From positions 1 to 8,489 of the forward strand of contig JAUNAE010000156.1 in assembly GCA_030527765.1 (NCBI GenBank): a DNA stretch of 8,489 nt. The letters are read 5' to 3'. The stretch comes from Eubacteriales bacterium. GTDB taxonomy: Bacteria; Bacillota_A; Clostridia; Lachnospirales; Lachnospiraceae. The notes beneath the pieces were generated by a model. It was not told the DNA's origin, ran no database searches, and saw only the letters and a program-made list of their open reading frames with translations. Position 1 is the first letter of the stretch; each line of letters starts with the position of its first letter. Below, piece by piece: positions 1-6,668 of the stretch. The position numbers and the translations under genes are program-made.

Positions 1-496
1 TTCCAAGGAACACAAGAACGGCAATCAGATAAATCTTCTCCTGCTTTTTTCGGCTGCCTCCGGAATAATAAAACAGAAGGACAAGCACCGGAATCACCAC
101 TCCCCAGTCTCCCAGAGAAGAAAAAAGCACCAGTGCTCCCACCATAAGCGTCTTATTTGCCGGAATCGGTCCATCATCCGAAAACCACAATGCCAGGAAT
201 GCGAGAAGCAGCGTTCCCATGACACTGATGTTCAACGTGACTGGATTTCCGTAAAACGCCCAGCTGAAAACCGGCTGTGATATCACAGCAAATATAAGCA
301 GTCTCAAAGCATAACGGCTCCGGGATCCGGTAAACCGATACCCCTCCGCCATGAGATAACACATGGAAGGAGCCGCCACTCTTCCAAGAACCCGACAGAT
401 CCAGTAGACTGCCGATGTTTCCGGAAGGAGAAAGTATCCTATATGATCCAGCAGCATAGACACAGCTGCCAGATACTTCCACACATTACGGTTCAT
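1..496 (-). CDS. TraX-family integral membrane protein (3' end beyond window)
   Basis: The frame starts at the ATG at 494-496 and stays open to the left edge, giving the first 165 residues. It begins MNRNVWKYLAAVSMLLDHIG. Seen: several hydrophobic segments, an early D17-H18 pair in a 'DHIG' motif, a GRVAAP segment near residue 38, EGYRFT near 51, and an RYALRLLIFAVISQP stretch near 61-75. These match the TraX family by pattern (IDHIG, GR-aFP, EGf-hT, Y--RLliFA-iS). F-plasmid TraX N-acetylates pilin; the role of chromosomal Firmicute homologues is not established, so acyl transfer to an envelope substrate is inference. Its start lies 3 nt after the mntP stop. The only upstream ribosome binding site is a weak AGGA about 12 nt away, so translation is probably coupled to mntP. 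The C-terminus lies outside the window. Confidence 0.8.
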   Translation of the reverse strand, partial: MNRNVWKYLAAVSMLLDHIGYFLLPETSAVYWICRVLGRVAAPSMCYLMAEGYRFTGSRSRYALRLLIFAVISQPVFSWAFYGNPVTLNISVMGTLLLAFLALWFSDDGPIPANKTLMVGALVLFSSLGDWGVVIPVLVLLFYYSGGSRKKQEKIYLIAVLVFLG

Positions 497-499
497 GTC

Positions 500-1093
500 T
501 TATAACAGTCCTATTCCCTTCACAAAAATCTCCAGACCAATGAAAATAAGAATAATTCCACCGAGAATCGTTGCTCTTCCTGCAAGCTTCGTTCCGAAAG
601 TTTTTCCAATTCGGATTCCCGCCATACAAATGATAAAGGTTGTGACTGCGATAAGCAGTGCACAGATAATTGCCATTGTTGCATTGTAAGAGGAGATGGT
701 AAATCCTACAGACAAAGCATCAATGGAAGTCGCCACTCCCTGAAGCATCAATGTTCCAATTGCGATTTCGCTTCCGGAAAACTCCGTTGCCTCTTCTTTT
801 CTGGAACGGATTCCCTCGATCAGCATCTTGCCTCCAATATAAACAAGAAGAATCAGGGCGATCCATGGAATAAATTTCTGAAAAGCGACAAAATAATCTG
901 CGATGGTGTGAACACAGAACCAGCCCACAACAGGCATCAGGAACTGAAATCCGCCATAAACCCCGGCCATCTCCACCATCCGGCCCCGTTTCATATTCGG
1001 TTCCTGAAGTCCGTTCGCCATAGAAACGGAGAACGCATCCATGGCAAGTCCTACACCCAGTAAAATACTATTAAAAACAAACAAAAAATCCAT
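500..1093 (-). CDS. mntP: Manganese efflux pump MntP
   Basis: A 197-residue inner-membrane protein with about six hydrophobic segments (roughly residues 4-27, 42-62, 72-94, 110-133, 136-158, 172-191). It has the two-fold repeat of the MntP/YebN family (DUF204). Repeat one carries MDAFSVSMANG with D19, and repeat two carries SIDALSVGFTIS with D125; these acidic motifs are the hallmark of the family. MntP proteins export Mn2+ and protect against manganese excess. Length is close to the usual 185-200. The frame is open upstream to an ATG at 1144, but I start at 1093 because MDFLFVFNSIL matches the family N-terminus, an AAGGAG lies 10 nt upstream, and the start sits one base after the GNAT stop (TAA, G, ATG). 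No riboswitch can fit directly in front of it; expression is presumably by read-through from the GNAT gene. Confidence 0.93.
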   Translation of the reverse strand: MDFLFVFNSILLGVGLAMDAFSVSMANGLQEPNMKRGRMVEMAGVYGGFQFLMPVVGWFCVHTIADYFVAFQKFIPWIALILLVYIGGKMLIEGIRSRKEEATEFSGSEIAIGTLMLQGVATSIDALSVGFTISSYNATMAIICALLIAVTTFIICMAGIRIGKTFGTKLAGRATILGGIILIFIGLEIFVKGIGLL

Positions 1094-1094
1094 C

Positions 1095-1619
1095 TTATGC
1101 TTTCTCCTTCGTTTTTGCAGATTCCGGAAGCTTTTCATAAGCAAATCGCGGATCGTTGTCTTCTTCTACATGAATGATTCCCCGGTATACAAATCCCAGC
1201 TTTGTAAGCAGATTCTGCATAACCTTATTGTCCGGATGGGTATCCATGCGGAGAGAACCACTCTGCTCATAAGCCCATAGAATTCCAAAGGCTCCGGCAC
1301 CTTTCACCGTTCCTGCGGATGCAATTCGGTGAACCACTCCGTAACAGTCGTCTCCTTTCCAGGATCCTTCTTCAATGTCCAGATATCCCGGCTCTGCATT
1401 TTTGCCATGGTCATAGTAAAAGACTGCTGCGATTTCCCCGTCTTTGGAACAGACGTAACTGTTTCCATTCTGAATATCCCGACGAATCAGTGTTTCCGGC
1501 GGCCAATTGGTAGCCCCCCACTGTCTTGGATTTCCATGCTCTGCCATAAATGTTCTGGCGTGGCTGTAGATCTCCATCACAATCGGAAGATCCTCTTCTC
1601 TTGTCTTTCTTACTTCCAT
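1095..1619 (-). CDS. GNAT-family N-acetyltransferase
   Basis: A soluble protein of 174 residues beginning MEVRKTREEDLPIVMEIYSH, the usual first strand and helix of GNAT acetyltransferases. The acetyl-CoA-binding motif A region is VHRIASAGTVKGAGAFGIL (about residues 96-114), with the Gly-rich loop KGAGAFG. Motif B follows as MDTHPDNKVMQNLLTKLGF (125-143), ending in the characteristic 'LGF'. The C-terminal part GIIHV..DNDPRFAYEK matches a group of GNAT proteins common in Clostridia. The family transfers an acetyl group from acetyl-CoA to an amine; the substrate cannot be read from the sequence. The start at 1619 is chosen over an in-frame ATG at 1673 because of a good GGAGG 6 nt upstream and the GNAT-like N-terminus; the longer version would overlap the preceding gene. 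It lies one base after the DUF1292 stop (TGA, G, ATG). Confidence 0.9.
   Translation of the reverse strand: MEVRKTREEDLPIVMEIYSHARTFMAEHGNPRQWGATNWPPETLIRRDIQNGNSYVCSKDGEIAAVFYYDHGKNAEPGYLDIEEGSWKGDDCYGVVHRIASAGTVKGAGAFGILWAYEQSGSLRMDTHPDNKVMQNLLTKLGFVYRGIIHVEEDNDPRFAYEKLPESAKTKEKA
1104..1109 (-). promoter_or_regulatory. Ribosome binding site of mntP
   Basis: AAGGAG (minus strand), 10 nt before the ATG at 1091-1093 and inside the last codons of the GNAT gene. It supports the internal start at 1093 over the in-frame ATG at 1144, which would add 17 mostly basic residues that overlap the GNAT coding sequence. Confidence 0.7.
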
Positions 1620-1620
1620 C

Positions 1621-1890
1621 TCAGTCCTCCATTGCCGCATAGGCTTCTGCGACTTTGGTAAATTCCTCTTCATCAGAAATCTGCTCTACTTCAAAATCAT
1701 CTCCGTGAATCTTGCTAAGATAAATATAGATTCCTTCCTGAATGGTATCCTCTTCTACAACAGAAGCTACCACATAATGACGATGCTCGAAATCAAACTC
1801 ATCCACAACCGCCATCTCCACTTCTCTGCCATCTCTTGCTGTGACAGAAAATGTAACATATTCCATTTCTTCATTTCTTAATTCTTCCAT
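1621..1890 (-). CDS. DUF1292 domain-containing small acidic protein
   Basis: An 89-residue, strongly acidic cytoplasmic protein with no signal peptide or membrane segment. The pattern YVTF.V.ARDGREVEMAVVDEFDFEHRHYVVASV, then YIYLSKI..DDFEVEQISDEEEFTKVAEAY, fits the DUF1292 family (Bacillus YrzB group), whose members are about 80-110 residues and of unknown function. In many Firmicutes such genes lie near ruvX/alaS; that context is absent here. The ATG at 1890 is preceded by AAGGAGGAT with 5-7 nt spacing, better than the later in-frame ATG at residue 9. It is the first gene of the second compact run, 132 nt after the comEC stop, and its stop is one base before the GNAT start. Confidence 0.88.
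   Translation of the reverse strand: MEELRNEEMEYVTFSVTARDGREVEMAVVDEFDFEHRHYVVASVVEEDTIQEGIYIYLSKIHGDDFEVEQISDEEEFTKVAEAYAAMED
1626..1630 (-). promoter_or_regulatory. Ribosome binding site of the GNAT gene
   Basis: GGAGG (minus strand), 6 nt before the ATG at 1617-1619 and within the last codons of the DUF1292 gene. It decides the GNAT start and indicates translational coupling. Confidence 0.75.
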
Positions 1891-1976
1891 GCAAATCCTC
1901 CTTCGTATAGATTGTATTTTTTATATTGACTTCCACTCCGATACTTGCTCATAACCGAATAGCTGCTCGCTACAGT

Positions 1977-1985
1977 ACTATACCA
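1977..1985 (-). promoter_or_regulatory. Possible extended -10 promoter in the comEC-DUF1292 gap
   Basis: On the minus strand TGGTATAGT reads as an extended -10 element (TGn plus TATAGT, five of six consensus bases). It would start transcription near 1970 and give a leader of about 80 nt for the DUF1292-GNAT-mntP-traX run. There is no good -35 at 16-18 nt (TTTTTC), so the call rests on the extended -10 only. A second -10-like TACAAT at 1911-1916 is too close to the ribosome binding site to be likely. I see no other recognisable element in 1891-2022. Confidence 0.35.
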
Positions 1986-2022
1986 TATTTTCTCCCAGGG
2001 AAAAAGAACTTCTTCCCCTTCC

Positions 2023-4293
2023 TTACCGATAACCCTTCACATTCACAACCTTTTCTCCTCTTCGATCCCTTACCGTCACAGTCACCGCTCCCATTTCCAT
2101 GGTGCAGTATGCAGCAGTATTGTTCTGCTTCAATCGTTCCAGTGTTTCCACATGAGGATGACCGTAGGAATTGTCTTTTCCACAGGAAATCACACCGATT
2201 TCCGGAGAGATCTCCTGCAGAAAGGCTTCTGTGGACGAATACCTTGAGCCGTGGTGTCCGACTTTCAAAAAATCCACATCCTCCAGAACCTTTTCTTCCT
2301 TCATCCGCATCTCTGTGGTTTCGCCTCCATCCCCCGGAAATAATGCCCGATATCCTCTCCAGTTCACTTCCACTACAAGGGAATCTTCATTGGCATCCCC
2401 GGTCTGACCTTCTTTTCCCGGATTCAAAATATGAATGAGAAGATTTTTCCCCCTAAAGCTCTGTCCGGCGTAGACTTTTTGAACCGGGATTCCGGCTTTT
2501 TCTGCTGCCTCCTGAAGTTTTGCATAAGATGCATTCTGCTTCTCCCAGGCCGGAAGAAGCAGCATTCCAACCCGTAAATTTACTCGGCGTTCTCCCATCA
2601 TTTCCAGCAGTTCCTGAATTCCGCTGATATGATCCATGTCCGTGTGAGATACGATGATGGCATCCAGCCTGTCAATTCCCTGATTGCGAAGATACGGAAT
2701 AATCTGATAAGTTCCCACCTTCTGCTTGTCGGAGCTCCCTCCGTCAATGAGAAAATTCTGCCCTTCCGGGGTCTGTATGACGATACCGTCCCCCTGTCCA
2801 ACATCAAGACAGGTGATGGCAAGCCCTTTCGGAATTTTCACAGCCAGAATTCCAACACACAGAATACTTCCGAAAATTACGGACACACTCATTATTCTAT
2901 GGAACTTCTTCCGCCTCCTCTTTCTCCCAAGACTTGTCTCCCCTTTTCTTCTTTCCCGGGACCTTCTCTCCAGGGACCAGGCAAGAAAGAGCAGCATTCC
3001 CAACACGCCATAATACAGCACCACTTGCCATGCATCAGGTGCTCCCGGCGTCCAGACACTTCCCGGAACATATCCCGGAAGGCGGCTAATCCGCTCATAT
3101 CCCATCATCAGAAGTCTTCCCGGCCATATCAGAAGTTTTCCTCCCCATCTCCAGAAGCTTCCCAGCAGAATTCCTCCAGAGATACTGTACACTGCCGCTG
3201 TGACGGTCGGAAGAATCAACAGATTCAGCAGTAGTCCAAGTACTGAATACTCCCCGTACACCAGCAGCGTAACCGGTAGCGTTCCGAGAAAAATCCCAAG
3301 CGAACTAAGAAGGCTTCTCCCGATCCTTCCTTTCCATCCGGTTCCTTTTCGCAGAATCGGGGTAATCCCTCCGATCCCAACCACAGCCGTAAAGGACATC
3401 CAGAATCCGCTGTCATATAGATATGCCGGTGATTCCATAAGAATCAGAAGAAATGCGAGAGACATGGCGGATAAGAGATCATAAATTCTTCCAAGAAGTT
3501 TCGCAGCCACCCACACAAGAAACATGACCAGTGCCCGAAGTGTGGAAACGCTGCTGCCCGTCATAATTCCGTAGGCAAGTACAAGTCCTCCGGAACAGAG
3601 GGCCGCCGACTCGTTTCGAAAGCAGCATTTCTTCAAAAGAGTAAAGAACCCCATCCCTAGAATGCTGATATGAAGCCCCGAAATACTGAGTATATGAAGA
3701 AATCCCGCCATACGAAAGCGTTCCAGAATATCCGGAGCCACTTCACTTTTCTGTCCGAGAAAAACAGCTCCGAGAAGAGGCGCCTCCTCTCCTCCAATGT
3801 CATCCAGTACCATAGATGCCTTTCCCTGAATGACGGAAAGCACCCGGGAAACCGACGGACCTCCCTCCTGTCCCGTCTCAAGCACAGCATGTGTCATACG
3901 ATAATAACAATGTCTGCAGGCATAATAGGTTTTCTGATTAAATTCCCCGGGATTTCCCGGCGGATCAAATTCTGTAAGTTTTCCGGACAGCACAACAAAG
4001 GCTCCTTCCAAAAGCCCTTCTTCCTCTGTCGTATAAATCATAATATTTTGAATGGATTTGTTTTTCGAATGAAATAGAATATATGAATTGTATAAAAGAA
4101 ATTTAACGCCCGTCTCTGTCTTCGTAATTCTCCCACAGATCCCGGCAATCCGACTCGTCTCCCGACAGCTGATCATCTGCTGTACTTCAAGAGGAAGGGG
4201 ATTCTCTCCCGGAGAAAGAATTCCCGCCGCACATAAGAACCACAGGATGAAAAGAAGGAGGAGGCAGAGTCGGCACAGCGGCCGTCTTCTCAC
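2023..4293 (-). CDS. comEC: DNA internalisation-related competence protein ComEC/Rec2
   Basis: A 756-residue polytopic membrane protein, close to the family's usual 700-800. Domains in order: a hydrophobic segment (about 7-24); an external N-terminal OB-like region (about 40-135, with 'NPGEF' and cysteines C43, C53, C126, C129); the Competence-domain membrane core (about 165-480) with the conserved SISGLHIS motif at 203-210; and a C-terminal metallo-beta-lactamase domain (about 490-750). Metal-site motifs are intact: HTDMDH (550-555), LFPGDGG (651-657), KVGHHGS (677-683) and GHPH (711-714). In transformable bacteria ComEC forms the channel for single-stranded DNA across the membrane, and its lactamase domain is proposed to degrade the other strand. 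The start ATG overlaps the upstream GerMN gene stop (ATGA at 4290-4293). It is the last gene of the comEA unit. Whether the organism is transformable cannot be told from this window. Confidence 0.96.
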   Translation of the reverse strand: MRRRPLCRLCLLLLFILWFLCAAGILSPGENPLPLEVQQMISCRETSRIAGICGRITKTETGVKFLLYNSYILFHSKNKSIQNIMIYTTEEEGLLEGAFVVLSGKLTEFDPPGNPGEFNQKTYYACRHCYYRMTHAVLETGQEGGPSVSRVLSVIQGKASMVLDDIGGEEAPLLGAVFLGQKSEVAPDILERFRMAGFLHILSISGLHISILGMGFFTLLKKCCFRNESAALCSGGLVLAYGIMTGSSVSTLRALVMFLVWVAAKLLGRIYDLLSAMSLAFLLILMESPAYLYDSGFWMSFTAVVGIGGITPILRKGTGWKGRIGRSLLSSLGIFLGTLPVTLLVYGEYSVLGLLLNLLILPTVTAAVYSISGGILLGSFWRWGGKLLIWPGRLLMMGYERISRLPGYVPGSVWTPGAPDAWQVVLYYGVLGMLLFLAWSLERRSRERRKGETSLGRKRRRKKFHRIMSVSVIFGSILCVGILAVKIPKGLAITCLDVGQGDGIVIQTPEGQNFLIDGGSSDKQKVGTYQIIPYLRNQGIDRLDAIIVSHTDMDHISGIQELLEMMGERRVNLRVGMLLLPAWEKQNASYAKLQEAAEKAGIPVQKVYAGQSFRGKNLLIHILNPGKEGQTGDANEDSLVVEVNWRGYRALFPGDGGETTEMRMKEEKVLEDVDFLKVGHHGSRYSSTEAFLQEISPEIGVISCGKDNSYGHPHVETLERLKQNNTAAYCTMEMGAVTVTVRDRRGEKVVNVKGYR

Positions 4294-5228
4294 TCTGTCT
4301 CCTCATCCTCCGTTCCAATCAGTTCTTCATTCCACTTGATATACTGATACAGGTTTGTTCCTTCGGAAAGTTCTGTGTCCTTTTCTTTGTCCACGGTAAT
4401 CTCTACTTTGTTGGCATTGGTGTTTGCGATCAGTGTATTTCCCACGGAATTCAAAATCAGGGAATCCGAAAGATTCAGTGATTTGTCCCGGAATACCCGG
4501 TTCAGATCCACATAACAGATTTTGTCCGCGATGGTAATACTCTGGAGCGTTACGCTGTCCGGTAATGTCGGATAATGACCTTTTTCCATAGGTCCCTTAA
4601 TCAGCTGCTCCAGTGCCACCCTTCCCTTCGGAATACTTCTTTTGTAATAGACGGTTCGAACTTCCGGAAGGAGTTTTGTCCCATCTTTGTTTGTAAAATA
4701 CAGTGTAAATTTGTCGTATCGGTAAGACTCCATAGCATCCGATGCAATTTCCGAGAAATTGCTGACTGAAAGAGCTCCGATGCGATTTCCTCTGGAATCC
4801 GTCAGTGGATCGGATCCCACATAAAACTCCACGGACTGGACATCCGGAATCTGTGTAAATGCCCGAACAACTCCCGTTCGGATCAGAATTTCTCTTCCGA
4901 TCCCATACTCCTTGTAACCCTCACTGAATACAAGAGCAAGTTCTCCTCCCTCTCGCAGAACATAGCGCTGAATCTCCACATGCTCCGGAAGCAGTCTCTT
5001 CCGACCGGAACTTTCCTCCTGCTGGTTCAGAGCTTCGATAAATTCTTTGATCAGAGCTTCTCCCGCATCGGCCTGTGGTCGAAAACGACGGGATTTCAGT
5101 TCTGTCTCACTCTGATTCACATAATAAATCTCATATTCTTCGGAGGACGCAGCTCCCTTTACCGGTACAAACACCATAAGAAGAAGGAGCGCTGCAAGGA
5201 GGGCACTTTTGTAATTGATCTTTCTCAT
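4290..5228 (-). CDS. GerMN-domain exported protein
   Basis: A 312-residue protein with an N-terminal signal sequence (basic MRKINYK, hydrophobic core about 8-23, then KGAASSEE). Two GerMN-like repeats follow: about 52-140 (ALIKEFIEALNQ ... LALVFSEGY ... VRAFTQIPDVQSVEFYV) and about 172-295 (FTLYFTNKDG ... VALEQLIKGP ... ITIADKICYVDLNRVF ... VEITVDKE). GerM of Bacillus subtilis is a double-GerMN lipoprotein needed for sporulation and germination; in other bacteria the domain occurs in envelope proteins of unclear role. Here no lipobox cysteine is present, so cleavage near GAAS or membrane anchoring is more likely. The acidic tail ends GTEDEETE. Its ribosome binding site overlaps the histidine kinase stop codon, and its own stop overlaps the comEC start by 4 nt. 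The domain call is solid; the biological role is not. Confidence 0.88.
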   Translation of the reverse strand: MRKINYKSALLAALLLLMVFVPVKGAASSEEYEIYYVNQSETELKSRRFRPQADAGEALIKEFIEALNQQEESSGRKRLLPEHVEIQRYVLREGGELALVFSEGYKEYGIGREILIRTGVVRAFTQIPDVQSVEFYVGSDPLTDSRGNRIGALSVSNFSEIASDAMESYRYDKFTLYFTNKDGTKLLPEVRTVYYKRSIPKGRVALEQLIKGPMEKGHYPTLPDSVTLQSITIADKICYVDLNRVFRDKSLNLSDSLILNSVGNTLIANTNANKVEITVDKEKDTELSEGTNLYQYIKWNEELIGTEDEETE

Positions 5229-5233
5229 ATGCT

Positions 5234-5239
5234 CCTCCT
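5234..5239 (-). promoter_or_regulatory. Ribosome binding site of the GerMN gene, overlapping the kinase stop
   Basis: AGGAGG (minus strand), 5 nt before the ATG at 5226-5228. It overlaps the kinase TAG stop at 5238-5240, so ribosomes terminating on the kinase are placed on the next start. Confidence 0.8.
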
Positions 5240-6665
5240 AGGACTCTATATAAGACAGAGGAATACGAACAGTAAAGGTCGTTCCCTGTCCTTCTTTACT
5301 TGCAACTTTGATGGTTCCATGGTGCATCACAATAGCACTTCTCGTAATCGCCAGACCGAGACCGGTACCGCCGATCTCTCTGGAGTGAGATTTGTCCACA
5401 CGGTAAAAACGCTCAAAAATACGCTCCATGGAGTCTGCCGGAATTCCGAGGCCGGAATCCGCAACGGTCACGTAGAAATCTTTGTGATCCGCATCCAATG
5501 ATACACGAACCCATCCTTCATCCACGTTGTACTTAATTCCGTTTTCCACCAGATTGCTGATGGCAAGAGTGAATTTCACCTCATCCACATCCGCCTCTAC
5601 CGGTCGGAAACTGTCCAGAATCAAGTCAATCTTGCGCTTGTTCGCAATCGGACGAAGACGTTTCATAATGTCTTCCATCAGCTGATTGATATCCATATGT
5701 GTGATATTCACATCGGAAGACTTCTTATCCATTTTGACCAGTGACAGAAGATCCGTGATAATCTTATTCTCCCGGTCAATCTCTGCGGTAATATCCTGAA
5801 GAAATTCCTGATACAGCTCCTCCGGAATTCCCTGCTGCCCAACAAGAGAATCTGCCAGAACCTTCATAGATGTCATCGGTGTCTTCAGCTCATGGGACAC
5901 GTTGGAAACAAACTCCTGTCTGGACTCGTCCAGCACTTTCATTCGGGTCACCATCTTGTTGAAAGCATCTGTGATCAGCTCTGTCTCTGTATAGTCATTG
6001 ACGGAAATCTCATCATTCTGGAATCCGTCCGTCAGATCCTCGATGGATTTTGTGACTCTGGCCAGCGGCTTCACAAGAATGCCGGAAAGCACATATCCCA
6101 GACCTATCACAAGAATGATGACGAGAAACAGCATTCCGAGACTGTTCAGTTCCAGTTCATGAATGGTTTCTGTGATCTCCCTGGTCGATGCATGGAACAA
6201 CATGATTCCCTGAGTCTGGTGAACATCCGGGCTCTGGATGGGCAGTGCCATCTCAAGCCTTCTCTCCTTGCTGTTGTACTTGCTGGATTCCTTGCCCTGA
6301 AGACAGGAAATCGCAAGGGGTGATGTCAGAATCTGACCTTCATCCGTTCCATATGTGTCTTTCACGATCACGAAATCCCGGTTCACAAGAACAATTCTTC
6401 CACTGTAGCTGTTCGCCAGCTGTTCCAGCTTCCCTGTAACTTCCTGAGAACTGGTATCGTTGAGATAATTTTCCTGAATCAGAAGATTGCACAGGATACT
6501 GCACTGATTTTGGATATTCGCTGTCCGGTTCGCAATGGCACGTTCCTGATAGTTTCCAATCAGTGCCCAGGTTACAAAGAAACTCGGCACAATTCCAAGG
6601 ATAATCAGGATAATCAGAATCCGGAAACGAAGGCTTTTAAAAAAAATACCTGTCTTTTTCTTCAT
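5238..6665 (-). CDS. HAMP-domain sensor histidine kinase
   Basis: A 475-residue membrane kinase. Seen in order: TM1 (about 13-36); an extracellular sensor region (about 37-171) of PDC/Cache-like size; TM2 (about 172-196); HAMP (about 197-248); the HisKA phospho-acceptor motif FVSNVSHELKTPMTS with H258; and a HATPase domain with N box NLVENGIKYN (N375), G1 DSGLGIP (D403), F box FERFYRVD (417-424) and G2 GGTGLGLAI (432-440). All catalytic motifs are intact. It autophosphorylates H258 and should phosphorylate the response regulator encoded 3 nt upstream. The type is close to the PhoR/WalK class, but HAMP is followed directly by HisKA: the cytoplasmic PAS domain of Bacillus WalK is missing. The ribosome binding site is weak (CAGG), so translation is probably coupled to the regulator. 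The signal sensed is unknown. Confidence 0.95.
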   Translation of the reverse strand: MKKKTGIFFKSLRFRILIILIILGIVPSFFVTWALIGNYQERAIANRTANIQNQCSILCNLLIQENYLNDTSSQEVTGKLEQLANSYSGRIVLVNRDFVIVKDTYGTDEGQILTSPLAISCLQGKESSKYNSKERRLEMALPIQSPDVHQTQGIMLFHASTREITETIHELELNSLGMLFLVIILVIGLGYVLSGILVKPLARVTKSIEDLTDGFQNDEISVNDYTETELITDAFNKMVTRMKVLDESRQEFVSNVSHELKTPMTSMKVLADSLVGQQGIPEELYQEFLQDITAEIDRENKIITDLLSLVKMDKKSSDVNITHMDINQLMEDIMKRLRPIANKRKIDLILDSFRPVEADVDEVKFTLAISNLVENGIKYNVDEGWVRVSLDADHKDFYVTVADSGLGIPADSMERIFERFYRVDKSHSREIGGTGLGLAITRSAIVMHHGTIKVASKEGQGTTFTVRIPLSYIES

Positions 6666-6668
6666 AAA

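Noticed and set aside
174..482. Minus-strand frame of 102 codons beginning MEVSGSCVYAAGS
   Set aside because: It is out of frame with the TraX-family gene covering 1-496, whose translation gives membrane segments and family motifs.
1094..1144. N-terminal extension of mntP from an ATG at 1144
   Set aside because: The 17 extra residues are basic, absent from the family and overlap the GNAT coding region; the start at 1093 has a ribosome binding site.
1620..1673. N-terminal extension of the GNAT protein from an ATG at 1673
   Set aside because: It would overlap the DUF1292 gene by over 50 nt, while the ATG at 1619 has GGAGG at 6 nt and starts at the GNAT first strand.
1998..2017. Hairpin just after the comEC stop as a terminator
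   Set aside because: The stem is A/T-rich with one G-U pair and is followed by TGGGAG, not a T run.
1926..2438. Plus-strand open frame of 170 codons over the comEC 3' end
   Set aside because: Pro/Ser/Phe-rich shadow of the ComEC lactamase domain; no ribosome binding site and no family pattern.
2629..3234. Plus-strand open frame of 201 codons within comEC
   Set aside because: Antisense to intact ComEC coding sequence; Ser/Pro/His/Arg-rich composition and no motif.
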